From the NCBI GenBank assembly GCA_020638695.1, contig JACKIB010000003.1, positions 186,001 through 250,000 of the forward strand: DNA of 64,000 bases, written 5' to 3'. This stretch comes from Planctomycetota bacterium (GTDB taxonomy: Bacteria; Planctomycetota; UBA1135; UBA2386). Position numbers and translations under genes: made by a program. Below, one piece after another: positions 17,624 through 26,889 of the stretch (its first letter is position 1; the number at the start of each line of letters is the position of its first letter). The notes beneath the pieces are model-generated. The model saw only the letters and a list, made by a program, of their open reading frames with translations, did not search any database and had not been told where the DNA came from.

Positions 17624-18951
17624 GCACCAGCCTCCATCTCCCGCAGCGAGGCGCGCAGCACCGCGAGTGCCTCGTCGATCGCCGCGGCATCCACCGTCAG
17701 TGGCGGGGCGATGCGCACCACATTGCCATGCAGGCCGCCGCGTCCGATCAATAACCCGCGTGCCTTGGTCTCCTCGAACAACCGCGCCACCGCCGCGGCG
17801 TCCGGCGTCGTGTCGCCTGCGGCTTGATCGACCACCAGTTCCAGCGCCTGCATCAACCCCATGCCACGCACGTCGCCGATGCGACGCGGGAACTCGGCCT
17901 GCAGCGCCTGCAGCCCGGCGCGGAGCCGTGCCCCCATCGCCGCAGCATGGTCCGGCAGACGCTCGTCCTCGATCACCTGTAGGGTGGCGTTGGCCGCCGC
18001 GCACGACACTGGATTGCCGCCGAACGTCGAGATGGTCAGCGCCTTGAACGCATCGGCTACCTCCGGCGTGGCGATGGTGGCAGCCAGCGGCATGCCGTTG
18101 GCGATACCCTTGGCCATCGTCATGATGTCGGGTTCGACACCCCAGTGCTCGATGCCGAACATCGCGGTGCCGGTCCGACCGAAGCCGGTCTGCACTTCGT
18201 CACAGATGAACAGCCCGCCGTGGCGGCGCACGATCTCGGTGACGATCGCGAAGTACTCCGGCGGCGGCGTGACGAAACCGCCGACTCCGAGGATCGGCTC
18301 GGCGAGGAACGCCGCAACCCGCCCCGTCGTGGTGGTGCGGATCAACTCCTCGACGTCGCGCGCGCAGCGCACCTCGCAGCTCGGGTACTTCAGTCCGAAC
18401 GGACAGCGGTAGCAGTACGGTGCGTGTGCGTGCTTCACCGCTGCAACCTGACTCGGTACCGCGCGCCACGACGCGTGGCCGGTCAGCGATTGCGCGAGCA
18501 AACTGCGCCCCGAATAGCCGTGCCGCAGCGCGATGATCTCGGTCGCCCCGGTGAACACCTGGGCGAGCACCACCGCGGTGTCGTCTGCCTCGGTGCCCGA
18601 CGCGGTGAACAAGCTCTTCTGCAGCCGGCCGGGCGTGATCCGCGCCAAGCGTTCCGCCAATTCGACGATGCCTTGGGTGGGATAGAGGGTGGAAACGTGG
18701 CCGAGCCGGTCGACCTGCGCCCTGATGGCGGACGTGACACGCGGATTGCAGTGCCCGACCGACACGGTCAGGATGCCGCCGAAGAAGTCCAGGTAGCTGC
18801 GCCCGTCGGCATCGGTCAGCCGCAAGCCCTCGGCCCGCTCGGGCACCAGCGACTCCGCGTAGTAGTTCGCCACGCTGGGTAGCAGGTACTCGGCGTGCTT
18901 GCGCCGCACCTCTTCTGCAGTGGACTCGACCGCCGGGGTGTGTGGCTTCAC
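17620..18951 (-). CDS. Class III PLP aminotransferase, AGXT2/beta-alanine type
   Basis: This 443-residue fold-type I aminotransferase shows LYPTQGIVELAERLA, GTEADDTAV, the PLP Asp in ICDEVQTGFGRTG, and the Schiff-base Lys in TMAKGIANGMPLAA. A cysteine cluster (CYRCPFGLKYPSCEVRC) is typical of AGXT2-like members. In this operon it most likely moves the amino group of beta-alanine or beta-aminoisobutyrate to pyruvate or 2-oxoglutarate, giving malonate or methylmalonate semialdehyde for the dehydrogenase at 21248. It starts at GTG 18951 and overlaps its neighbours by 4 bp on both sides. Confidence 0.85.
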   Translation of the reverse strand: MKPHTPAVESTAEEVRRKHAEYLLPSVANYYAESLVPERAEGLRLTDADGRSYLDFFGGILTVSVGHCNPRVTSAIRAQVDRLGHVSTLYPTQGIVELAERLARITPGRLQKSLFTASGTEADDTAVVLAQVFTGATEIIALRHGYSGRSLLAQSLTGHASWRAVPSQVAAVKHAHAPYCYRCPFGLKYPSCEVRCARDVEELIRTTTTGRVAAFLAEPILGVGGFVTPPPEYFAIVTEIVRRHGGLFICDEVQTGFGRTGTAMFGIEHWGVEPDIMTMAKGIANGMPLAATIATPEVADAFKALTISTFGGNPVSCAAANATLQVIEDERLPDHAAAMGARLRAGLQALQAEFPRRIGDVRGMGLMQALELVVDQAAGDTTPDAAAVARLFEETKARGLLIGRGGLHGNVVRIAPPLTVDAAAIDEALAVLRASLREMEAGA

Positions 18952-20324
18952 GACAACTGCCTCCGCAGGAACCGTCCCGCACCGCGCTCGACCTTGAGGT
19001 CTCCGTCCTCGAACTGCACCCGACCGGCGACCACCACGTGCGACGGCAGACCCTGCACCGGAAAACCCTCGAAGATGCTACGGTCGCAGCGGTGCCGATG
19101 GGTCTCGGCGGAGATGGTGCCGCTGGCGTTCGGATCGAACACCACCAAGTCGGCATCGGCGCCGACCACGATCGCTCCCTTGCGCGGATACAGTCCGAAG
19201 ATCTTCGCCGCCCGAGTCGAGGTCAGGTCGACGAACTCGTTGAGGCTCAGTCGCCCGGTCCGCACCCCGTAGGTGTAGAGCAGCGACAACCGGTGCTCGA
19301 TGCCCGCCGCACCGTTGGGGATCGAACGGAAGTCGTCGCGCCCCATCTCCTTCTGCTTTGCTTGGTTGAACGGGCAATGGTCGGTCGCCACGACCTGCAG
19401 CGTGCCGGCGCGCAACGCGTTCCACAGCACCTCCTGGTGGCCCAGCGGTCGGATCGGCGGCGACATGACGTACGCCGCGCCCTCGAAGTCCGGGCGGTCG
19501 TACACCGAATCGTCGAGCAGCAGGTACTGGGTGCAAGTCTCGCCGTACACCGTCAATCCGGCATGCCGCGCCCGGTTGATCGCTTCGACCGCCTCGCGGC
19601 AGGTCACGTGGACCACGTAGATCGGCTGCTCGGTCATCCCGCTGAACATGATCGCACGGCTGGTCGCTTCGCCCTCCACCGCAGGAGGCCGCGACAGGGC
19701 GTGGTACTTCGGAGCAGTACGACCCTCCGCGATCATCTTGTTCTGCAGCTCGACCACCATGTCGCCGTGCTCGGCGTGCACCGTGACCAGGGCGCCGAGC
19801 TGCTTGGCCTGCTTCATCACTTCGATCAGCTCGACGTCGTCGACCCCGATCGCCCCGCGGTAGGCCATGAAGGTCTTGAACGAGGGGATCCCCTCCTCGC
19901 GCACACACCGCTCCATCCACTCGGCGGTGCGATCGCCCCACCAGGTGACCGCCATGTGGAACGCGTAGTCGGCGACCGACTTGCTGGCGCGTTCGTGCCA
20001 CACCGCCAGCGCGTCCATCAGGTCTTCGTCGCGGGCCGGGATGACGAAATCGATGATCGAGGTGGTTCCACCCGCGACCCCCGCGGCCGTTCCCGTCTCG
20101 AAGTCGTCGGCCGACACCGTGCCCATGAAGGGTAGCTCCATGTGCACGTGCGGATCCAACCCGCCGGGGAACACGTACTGTCCCGACGCATCGATGATCC
20201 GATCGTCGGCGCGCGCCAGCAATCCGACGTCGATCGCCTCGATCACGCCCTCATCGCAGTAGATGTCACCGACAAAGGTGTCGAGCGCAGTGACGATCGT
20301 TCCATTCTGGATCAGGACTCCCAT
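18948..20324 (-). CDS. hydA: Dihydropyrimidinase (D-hydantoinase family)
   Basis: This 458-residue amidohydrolase has the metal site GGLDPHVHMELPFMG, the lysine that becomes carbamylated in SFKTFMAYRG, and further metal ligands in VTVHAEHGD and YVVHVTCREA. It opens the dihydrouracil ring to N-carbamoyl-beta-alanine (the dihydrothymine equivalent likewise). The length fits the family. The ATG at 20322-20324 follows the beta-ureidopropionase stop by 34 bp, and its own stop overlaps the GTG of the aminotransferase. Allantoinase or hydantoinase would be the alternatives, but the operon settles the role. Confidence 0.92.
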   Translation of the reverse strand: MGVLIQNGTIVTALDTFVGDIYCDEGVIEAIDVGLLARADDRIIDASGQYVFPGGLDPHVHMELPFMGTVSADDFETGTAAGVAGGTTSIIDFVIPARDEDLMDALAVWHERASKSVADYAFHMAVTWWGDRTAEWMERCVREEGIPSFKTFMAYRGAIGVDDVELIEVMKQAKQLGALVTVHAEHGDMVVELQNKMIAEGRTAPKYHALSRPPAVEGEATSRAIMFSGMTEQPIYVVHVTCREAVEAINRARHAGLTVYGETCTQYLLLDDSVYDRPDFEGAAYVMSPPIRPLGHQEVLWNALRAGTLQVVATDHCPFNQAKQKEMGRDDFRSIPNGAAGIEHRLSLLYTYGVRTGRLSLNEFVDLTSTRAAKIFGLYPRKGAIVVGADADLVVFDPNASGTISAETHRHRCDRSIFEGFPVQGLPSHVVVAGRVQFEDGDLKVERGAGRFLRRQLS

Positions 20325-20358
20325 GTCAGACCTCGTGTGTCGTGGCGGAGGAACCGCA

Positions 20359-21231
20359 TCAGGGCAACAGCTCGGCCAGCGGCCCGTAGGTCTCCGGCCG
20401 CCGGTCGCGATAGAACTGCCACACCCGGCGCACCTCCTCGATCATGCCGAGGTCGAGGTCGGCGACGACCAGCTCGTCGCCGTCCTCGCTGCCGGTCGCC
20501 AGGAAGTTGCCGCGCGGGTCGACGAAGTAACTGCTGCCGTAGAACTTGCCGATGTTCCACGGCCGCTCCTCGCCGACGCGGTTCGAGCAGCCCATGAAGT
20601 AGCCGTTCGCGACCGCGTGCGCCGGCTGCTCGAGCCGCCACAGGTACTGTGACAGCCCGGCGACGGTGGCCGATGGATTGAACACCACCTCGGCGCCGTT
20701 CAGGCCCAACAGCCGCGCGCCCTCGGGAAAGTGGCGGTCGTAGCAGATGTAGACGCCGATGGTCGCGTAGCGGGTGCGGAACACCGGGTAGCCGAGGTTG
20801 CCGGGCTTGAAGAAGTACTTCTCCCAGAACCCGGCGGTGTGCGGCAGGTGGTTCTTGCGGTACTTGCCGAGCAACGTCCCGTCGGCGTCGATCACCACCG
20901 CGGTGTTGTAGTAGACCCCCGCCTGCGCGCGCTCGTACAGCGGCACGATCAGCACCATCTGGTGCTTCTTGGCCAGCGGGACGAGTGCTTCGGTGGTCGG
21001 GCCCGGAATCGGCTCCGCGGCGTCGTACCAGCGCGCGTCCTGACTGGGGCAGAAGTACGGCCCGTTGAAGATCTCCTGCAGGCACAGCACCTGCACCCCG
21101 CGTGCACCGGCCTGCTCGATGAACGGCAGGTGCTTGTCGAACATCGCCGCCTGGATCTCCTTGACCGGGCGACTCTCGTCGTTGATCGGGTTGGCGCACT
21201 GGATCAGCCCACCGCGCAGGATGCGTGTCAC
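20359..21231 (-). CDS. Beta-ureidopropionase (N-carbamoyl-beta-alanine amidohydrolase), nitrilase superfamily
   Basis: This 290-residue protein has the nitrilase catalytic set: Glu53 in CLQEIFNGPYF, Lys in GKYRKNHLP and Cys in VYICYDRHFPE. It is closest in feel to eukaryotic-type beta-ureidopropionase. It releases CO2 and ammonia from N-carbamoyl-beta-alanine. The start is GTG 21229-21231 (MTRILRGGLIQCANP), 16 bp after the stop of the dehydrogenase gene. It is the third catabolic step, between dihydropyrimidinase and the aminotransferase. Confidence 0.92.
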   Translation of the reverse strand: MTRILRGGLIQCANPINDESRPVKEIQAAMFDKHLPFIEQAGARGVQVLCLQEIFNGPYFCPSQDARWYDAAEPIPGPTTEALVPLAKKHQMVLIVPLYERAQAGVYYNTAVVIDADGTLLGKYRKNHLPHTAGFWEKYFFKPGNLGYPVFRTRYATIGVYICYDRHFPEGARLLGLNGAEVVFNPSATVAGLSQYLWRLEQPAHAVANGYFMGCSNRVGEERPWNIGKFYGSSYFVDPRGNFLATGSEDGDELVVADLDLGMIEEVRRVWQFYRDRRPETYGPLAELLP

Positions 21232-21247
21232 GTGTGGTTTCCCTCGG

Positions 21248-22699
21248 TCAGGTCCAGCGCGAGATCAAGACCTTGCGGTCGGTGTAGAAATCGAACGCCT
21301 CGCGGCCGTGCGCCTTGAGGTCGCCGAAGAACGAGCCCTTGGCGCCGCCGAAACCGAAGAAGGACATCGGCGCGGGAACCCCGATGTTCACTGCCGCCAT
21401 GCTGGCTTCGACTTCGTACTTGAAGCGACGCGCCGCGCTGCCGCTGTCGGTGAAGATCGACGAGGCATTCGCCAACGGATGCGTGGCGATCCACGCGAGA
21501 GCAGCGTCGAGGTCCGGCACGCTGGCCAGACACAGCACCGGGCCGAAGATCTCCTCGCGCGCGACGACCATCTCCCGAGTGACGCGGTCGAACAGACATG
21601 GGCCGAGAAACCAGCCACGCGCGGGTAGCTGCGCCGCACGGCCATCGACCAGCAACTCCGCACCCTCCGCCACCCCGCGCTCGACGTAGTCGCGCACCCG
21701 TTCGAGGTGCGCTTTGGATACCAGCGGCCCCATGGTGACGTCGGGGGCGGTGCCATCACCGACCACCACCGCCTGCGCAGCCTCGCGCAGCCCGGTGCGC
21801 AACCACTCGTGGCTGCCACCGACCGCCAGCACCACACTACCGGCCAGGCAACGTTCGCCAGCGCAACCGAAAGCCGAGCCCGCCAGCGCCGCGACGGTCT
21901 TCGGCCGGTCGGCATCGGGCATCACCACCATGAAGTTCTTCGCGCCGCCGAGCGCTTGCACGCGCTTGCCGTGCATCGCCGCTGCGCGGTAGACCAGCTC
22001 GGCGACCGGACTCGAGCCGACGAACGACACGCCGCGGATCTCGGGATGCGCACAGATCGCTTCGACTGTCTCGCGGCCGCCGTGCACCAAGTTGAGCACG
22101 CCAGCCGGGAATCCCGCCTGCGCCGCGAGCTCGAATATCAGCTGCTGGCTCAGCGGCACCTGCTCGGACGGCTTGCAGACGAAGGTGTTGCCACACGCCA
22201 CCGCGAACGGAAAGAACCACAGCGGCACCATCGCCGGGAAGTTGAACGGCGCGATGCACGCGAACACGCCGAGCGGCTGGCGCACCGCTTCACAGTCGAT
22301 GCCTCGGGCCACGTCCTCGAGGGCGTAGCCCATCATCAAGGATGGCGCGCCGCACGCGACTTCGACGCATTCGATCCCGCGCTGCACGCTGCCACGCGCC
22401 TCGGCGAGCGTCTTGCCGTGCTCGCGGGTGACGACCTCGGCCAACTGCTCGGCGTGTTCGTCGAGCAGCCGCTTGAAAGCGAACAGGTAGCGGGCGCGCT
22501 CGACCGGCGGCACTTGACGCCATGCCGGAAAAGCAGCGCGCGCCGCGGCCACCGCCGCAGCGACCTCCCGCTCCCCGCCGAGCGGCACGTGCCCCAGCAG
22601 CTGCTCGGTCGCCGGGTTCCGCACCTCGCGGGTCGCGGCGCCGGCGGCAGCCGCCACCCATTCGCCGCCGATGAAGTTGCGCAGGATGTCCGCTGGCAT
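21248..22699 (-). CDS. mmsA: CoA-acylating (methyl)malonate-semialdehyde dehydrogenase
   Basis: This 483-residue aldehyde dehydrogenase superfamily member has the MmsA-specific patterns NFIGGEWV near the N-terminus, PFNFPAMVPLWFFPFAVACGN, catalytic Cys in CAGERCLAGS and the ending MSFFGFGGAKGSFFGDLKAHG. It converts malonate or methylmalonate semialdehyde, NAD and CoA to acetyl- or propionyl-CoA plus CO2. The start is placed at ATG 22697-22699; the frame is open upstream to 22843 without family features. It is the first gene of the six-gene leftward operon, so the promoter should lie in 22700-22876. Confidence 0.9.
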   Translation of the reverse strand: MPADILRNFIGGEWVAAAAGAATREVRNPATEQLLGHVPLGGEREVAAAVAAARAAFPAWRQVPPVERARYLFAFKRLLDEHAEQLAEVVTREHGKTLAEARGSVQRGIECVEVACGAPSLMMGYALEDVARGIDCEAVRQPLGVFACIAPFNFPAMVPLWFFPFAVACGNTFVCKPSEQVPLSQQLIFELAAQAGFPAGVLNLVHGGRETVEAICAHPEIRGVSFVGSSPVAELVYRAAAMHGKRVQALGGAKNFMVVMPDADRPKTVAALAGSAFGCAGERCLAGSVVLAVGGSHEWLRTGLREAAQAVVVGDGTAPDVTMGPLVSKAHLERVRDYVERGVAEGAELLVDGRAAQLPARGWFLGPCLFDRVTREMVVAREEIFGPVLCLASVPDLDAALAWIATHPLANASSIFTDSGSAARRFKYEVEASMAAVNIGVPAPMSFFGFGGAKGSFFGDLKAHGREAFDFYTDRKVLISRWT

Positions 22700-22876
22700 G
22701 CTCAGCACCTCGTCGGGAGCGTAGGTGGCGACGGCCGCCAACGCAACGCGGCCGAGGCGAATCACCGCGGCGGCCGGGACTCGGTCGGTCCACACCGGCG
22801 TGGATGCGAGCGACGCCACCCGAGGCCGTCGGTGGTGTCCCACGAGAGTGGGGCAAGCGACGCATCCGGTCGCAGG

Positions 22877-24436
22877 TCAGGTGCCGAACCGCACGTAGAC
22901 CCCGTCGTTGCCGCTGTGCACCAGGTCCATCTTGCCGTCCTTGTCGAAATCGGCGACGCGCACATCGCGACACCAACTGGTGGTCGGCGTGGAGTACTGG
23001 AACGGACCCGACGCGTTGCCGTCACCGTGGCCGCGGTAGATCACCACGCCGGCGCCGAGGTGAGCCACCAACACGTCGCGGTGGCCGTCGCCGTTGACGT
23101 CGGTCAGGTAGACACGGTACGGGAAATCCTTCACCACCGGTGAAGTCTCGACGTCGAGCCCGTTGAAGGTTCCGTCGCCCTTGCCGAGCACGCGCACCAG
23201 CCCGGCCGGCGTGCGCGCGGCGACGATGTCGAGCTTGCCGTCATGGTCGAGGTCGCCCACCGCGATCGAGTGGAACACCACGCCGGCGACGCTGCCCATC
23301 TGGATGTCCGTTGGCGCACCGAACGACCCGTTGCCGTTGTTCTTGCGCAGCCGCAGGCGGGCATTGGCCGCGTCGTTGTAGGTGTAGACCATGTCGAGGT
23401 CGCCGTCGCCGTCGAAGTCGCCCAACTGGACGTCGCGGGTGTCGCTACCCGATGCGTAGCGGACCTCGGCCTTGAAGCCACCGGCAGGGTCGCGCAGGCG
23501 CACCGACAGATCGTGCGTGCCGTAGTTGACGGTCACGAAGTCGTCCAAGCCATCGCCGTTCAGGTCGCCAACCGCTACCTGCCACGGGTTGTTGCCGACC
23601 GTCCACTGCGACGCACTGCCGTAGTTGGTCGAGTTGCCCCAGAAGATCCGCACCAGCTTGTCGCCGTAGTTGGTGGCGATGATGTCGAGCTTGCCGTCGC
23701 CGTCGAAGTCGCCGAGCTCGATGTCCGAGGGCGCGTCGCCGCTGTTGCGCACGATGGTCGAATTGAACGCACCCGCGCCGTTGCCGTACTTGATCTTGAT
23801 CGTGTCGTTGTCGAACTGGCCGGTGACGAAGTCGGCGTTGCTACCGCCGTTGAGCAGACCGGCAGCCAAGGCCCCTGGGGTCTGATCGCTGTCGAACACC
23901 TTCACCGGAGCTCCGAACGCCGGATCCGGACCGACCACCACCGAACCGTACGGATCGCTGAGCGCCATGCCCTGGATCGCCGCCGGGTCTTGAACCAACG
24001 ATTGTTCGAACAGTCGAACACCGATCGTGCTCGGGTCCTTGGGCAGCTGCAGTTTCCAATGTGCGAGCCCGCCCGAACTGGAACGCTGGGTGAGCACCAA
24101 ATCGGGACGGGGCAGCAGTCGGCCGCCCCAGATCGGGATGTTGGCCCGCGCGAGACCGAGCACCAAGGCACTCGGGGCGAGCGGCCGCGCGCCCTGGAGG
24201 TCCAGGTCGAGGTAGCCGCCGAGCAGCGAGCGCGAAGTCCGCAGCTGCGGGATGCCGGCGCTGCCCGGCGTACCGGTGCCGAGTCGCACCGCACTGCCCT
24301 CGGATCCAGATGGCCGGATCCAGGTCGTCTGAGCGGTCACGGGCACGGCGGCGAGCGCCACCGCGCAACCGGCGAGCAGCGAGTTGGGGAACCGCCGGGC
24401 GCGCGGCGCGCGGCGGGGGGTCGAGAACGCGTTCAT
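22877..24436 (-). CDS. Secreted FG-GAP/VCBS repeat protein
   Basis: This 519-residue exported protein has an N-terminal signal (LLAGCAVALAAVPVTAQ) and a run of FG-GAP/VCBS repeats over residues 210-519. Each repeat carries an Asp-rich calcium loop such as GDFDGDGKLDI, GDLNGDGLDDF, GDFDGDGDLDM, GDLDHDGKLDI and DVNGDGHRD. Such repeats fold into an integrin-like seven-blade propeller at the cell surface. The start is ATG 24434-24436, with AGGAG at a short, good spacing. It lies downstream of an ECF sigma gene, which might control it. Ligand and role are unknown. Confidence 0.85.
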   Translation of the reverse strand: MNAFSTPRRAPRARRFPNSLLAGCAVALAAVPVTAQTTWIRPSGSEGSAVRLGTGTPGSAGIPQLRTSRSLLGGYLDLDLQGARPLAPSALVLGLARANIPIWGGRLLPRPDLVLTQRSSSGGLAHWKLQLPKDPSTIGVRLFEQSLVQDPAAIQGMALSDPYGSVVVGPDPAFGAPVKVFDSDQTPGALAAGLLNGGSNADFVTGQFDNDTIKIKYGNGAGAFNSTIVRNSGDAPSDIELGDFDGDGKLDIIATNYGDKLVRIFWGNSTNYGSASQWTVGNNPWQVAVGDLNGDGLDDFVTVNYGTHDLSVRLRDPAGGFKAEVRYASGSDTRDVQLGDFDGDGDLDMVYTYNDAANARLRLRKNNGNGSFGAPTDIQMGSVAGVVFHSIAVGDLDHDGKLDIVAARTPAGLVRVLGKGDGTFNGLDVETSPVVKDFPYRVYLTDVNGDGHRDVLVAHLGAGVVIYRGHGDGNASGPFQYSTPTTSWCRDVRVADFDKDGKMDLVHSGNDGVYVRFGT

Positions 24437-24664
24437 GATGTCTCCTGGTCGAAAGGGTCGTCGTCGCGGCGCCACCCGGTGTGGCCGCCGCACCCCCCTC
24501 AGCACGACCCGGGGCACCGGAGTAGGCCCGAACTGACGATTCTTCGCGCTGCATTGGACGCGCAGCGCCGCGGGTACCCGGTCCGCCATACACGTCGGCG
24601 AGAGCCCGGGACGCACCGCGAAACGGGTACCGTCCGCGGCTCCGTGCACCCGCCCGTCCGCGAC

Positions 24665-25297
24665 TCAGCCGGGGGACTGCAACGCGCCGACACCGCGGCC
24701 GCGCAGCTTCAGCGCCAAGCGCGCGCGGGCGTCGTAGTAGGCCATCCGCGCCGAGGTCGCCGACGCGTAGCCGAGCTCGTCGGCGATCTGTTCGAACGCC
24801 GCCTGGTCGATCAGCCGCCGCTCGATCAGGATCTGCTGGCGGTCGCCCAGGGTCCGGAACACCTCGCGGAAGATCGTCATCTCCTCGAGCAACCCGGCCG
24901 CCAGCGCGGGGTCGAGCTCGCGCTCGGTCTGCAAGCCATCGATACCCTGCTCCGGCTCCGCCCGCGCACCCGCACGGCGGCGGTCGGCGGTGTGGTGGGC
25001 GACCAGTCCGAGGATCTTGTGCAGTGCCACCGTCGCCAGGTACCCCACCACCTTGTCCACGCTGCGGAACTCGATCCGATCGAGGTGCCGGATCACGTCG
25101 ACGAACACTTCCTGTAGCACGTCACCGGTACTGAACGCGGCGAGCATCCAACCGTGTGTGCGGCGGAAGTCTCGCTCGAGCAGCGCATGGACGCGCGAGC
25201 GAACCAGCGGCACGAATTCGCGGATGATCTCGTCCTGCGCGTCCCGGTCGCCGCGCGCCGCGGCATCGAACAATTGTTGGGCGTGCTCGTGTCGCAT
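24665..25297 (-). CDS. ECF-like RNA polymerase sigma factor
   Basis: This 210-residue protein has a sigma region 2-like segment (residues 15-95: GDRDAQDEIIREFVPLVRSRVH, TGDVLQEVFVDVIRHLDRIEF). It also has a region 4-like helix-turn-helix near the C-terminus (DQAAFEQIADELGYASATSARMAYYDARARLALKL). It directs RNA polymerase to a small regulon. No adjacent anti-sigma gene is visible; in planctomycetes such sigma factors are often paired with Ser/Thr kinases, and one lies two genes upstream (26890). It starts 3 bp after the stop of the secreted protein gene at 25301, so the two are co-transcribed. Confidence 0.85.
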   Translation of the reverse strand: MRHEHAQQLFDAAARGDRDAQDEIIREFVPLVRSRVHALLERDFRRTHGWMLAAFSTGDVLQEVFVDVIRHLDRIEFRSVDKVVGYLATVALHKILGLVAHHTADRRRAGARAEPEQGIDGLQTERELDPALAAGLLEEMTIFREVFRTLGDRQQILIERRLIDQAAFEQIADELGYASATSARMAYYDARARLALKLRGRGVGALQSPG

Positions 25298-25300
25298 CGT

Positions 25301-26767
25301 TCAGTTCGGCGTGCTCATCCCGAGCGGGAACGCCTCCGCGACGTCGGCGGCGATCGGCTGACCCGCGACCAGCCACCGCACCCGGAACAGGTACCCCGGT
25401 GGCAGGTCGGGCATGCACAACGAGCGCCGCTCAGGAGATCCCTGGGTTCGCTGCGCGACGCGTGGCGCCACGAACCACGGTGACTCGAACCCGGTGCCGA
25501 CCAGCGACCACGCGGTCAGACCACTTCCCTCCCCCGAGGGCTGCCAGCCGGCGACGAAGAACTTCAGCTCGACCCCTCCCGACGGGCACGGGAAGTCGAC
25601 GAACGCGCTGGCCGTCGCCGAGCCGGTGTTCTGGAACACCGCGGCAGCCTCCTGGCGCATCGGCGTTCCCATCATGTAGGCGATCGGGTGGGTGCCGTAC
25701 TTGAGATCGGTGAACGTCGGGTCGCTGCCGCACACGCCGTCGACGGTGTCGGTCTCCTCGAGTTCGAGTTGCTTCGACACCGGGTCCTTGCCGCCGTACG
25801 GCACCAGCGTGGCGAAGTCGCCCGCCATGTTGAAGAACAGCAGCGGGTCCTTGAACGTCGCACCCTTGTCGTCGACCACCGACAGCAGCAACCGCTGGTG
25901 CCGGGAGTCCACGGCGATCGCCAGTACGTCGTAGGTGTCCGGGATGCCCAGCAACAAGTGGTTGACGTACACCTGCGGGCAGGACCATGTGCGGGTCAGC
26001 GCACTCCACTCGCGGTAGAAGATCACCGCGCCGCTGACATCCGGCGTCCAACCGATCGGGATGTTCTTCGCCGTCGCCCTGGACACCGAGAAGTAGAAGC
26101 GCGGCGCGTGCCCGGTCCACGGCCGGATGCGCTGGAAGATGTCGGCACGCATGCGGAACGCGTTCATGTGCAGGTCGAGCGCGTCGAGTTCATCGGTCGC
26201 ACCCGCGCCGAGCTCGGTGCGGCTCAACGCGCGCATGGTCCGACCGACCAACCCGGCCGGTCCCGGGCGCTGGCCCGGCCCGGCATCGAGCGTGCTGCCG
26301 CGGAGGATGTGGTAGAACAGCGAACTCTCGGGGTTCTTCTCCCTGGCGATCGCCGAGCCCGGCTTGCCCTTCGAACCGCGGCGGACGCTGAAAGCGAGGA
26401 ACCCCCAACGCTGGGGCAAGACCAAGGCGTTGCCCGCCCCGTCCGACAACACCCAGTCGAGACCGGTGGACATCGCGTCGATGTCGATCGGCCCGGTCGG
26501 CTTGCACGCGCCCGTGAGCGCCGAGAAGTCCGCCGCGAGATCGTAGCGGGGACGAAATGCGGGGGCCGAGAAGTCGGCCAGCGGCTCGGCGAAGCCCGGC
26601 CGCTTCATGCGCAGCTGGGACTTCGGCGCACTCGCCGAATCGAACGAGAACACCCCTGGGGTGAAAGCGAGTGGCCCTTCGGACATCGGCGTCTGGGCCG
26701 TGGCGCGGGCGGTGAGCACCAGGGCAGCGGCGAGGAGGGCGGTTCGGTTTCGCGGCATCGTCGGCAT
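25301..26767 (-). CDS. Secreted protein of unknown function (signal peptide, 488 residues)
   Basis: It starts MPTMPRNRTALLAAALVLTARATAQ, a clear Sec signal; ATG 26758 is an alternative. The mature part has no family I recognise. It is rich in Phe, Trp and Gly, with phrases such as RFYFSVSRATAKNIP, VYVNHLLLGIPDTYDVLAIAVD, and a C-terminal beta-rich segment. It begins 123 bp after the kinase stop upstream, and its stop is 3 bp from the ECF sigma factor start, so kinase, secreted protein and sigma factor may be one transcription unit. Confidence 0.7.
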   Translation of the reverse strand: MPTMPRNRTALLAAALVLTARATAQTPMSEGPLAFTPGVFSFDSASAPKSQLRMKRPGFAEPLADFSAPAFRPRYDLAADFSALTGACKPTGPIDIDAMSTGLDWVLSDGAGNALVLPQRWGFLAFSVRRGSKGKPGSAIAREKNPESSLFYHILRGSTLDAGPGQRPGPAGLVGRTMRALSRTELGAGATDELDALDLHMNAFRMRADIFQRIRPWTGHAPRFYFSVSRATAKNIPIGWTPDVSGAVIFYREWSALTRTWSCPQVYVNHLLLGIPDTYDVLAIAVDSRHQRLLLSVVDDKGATFKDPLLFFNMAGDFATLVPYGGKDPVSKQLELEETDTVDGVCGSDPTFTDLKYGTHPIAYMMGTPMRQEAAAVFQNTGSATASAFVDFPCPSGGVELKFFVAGWQPSGEGSGLTAWSLVGTGFESPWFVAPRVAQRTQGSPERRSLCMPDLPPGYLFRVRWLVAGQPIAADVAEAFPLGMSTPN

Positions 26768-26889
26768 GGGGATCGGTGTGTGGGACGGCACCCGCGATAC
26801 GCGACCACGCGTCCCGTCACCGCATCAGGGGCAGGACGCGACGGACCGGACCCCCGTTCTTCCGGTTTTTCTTGGCCAATCCCCGCGGA

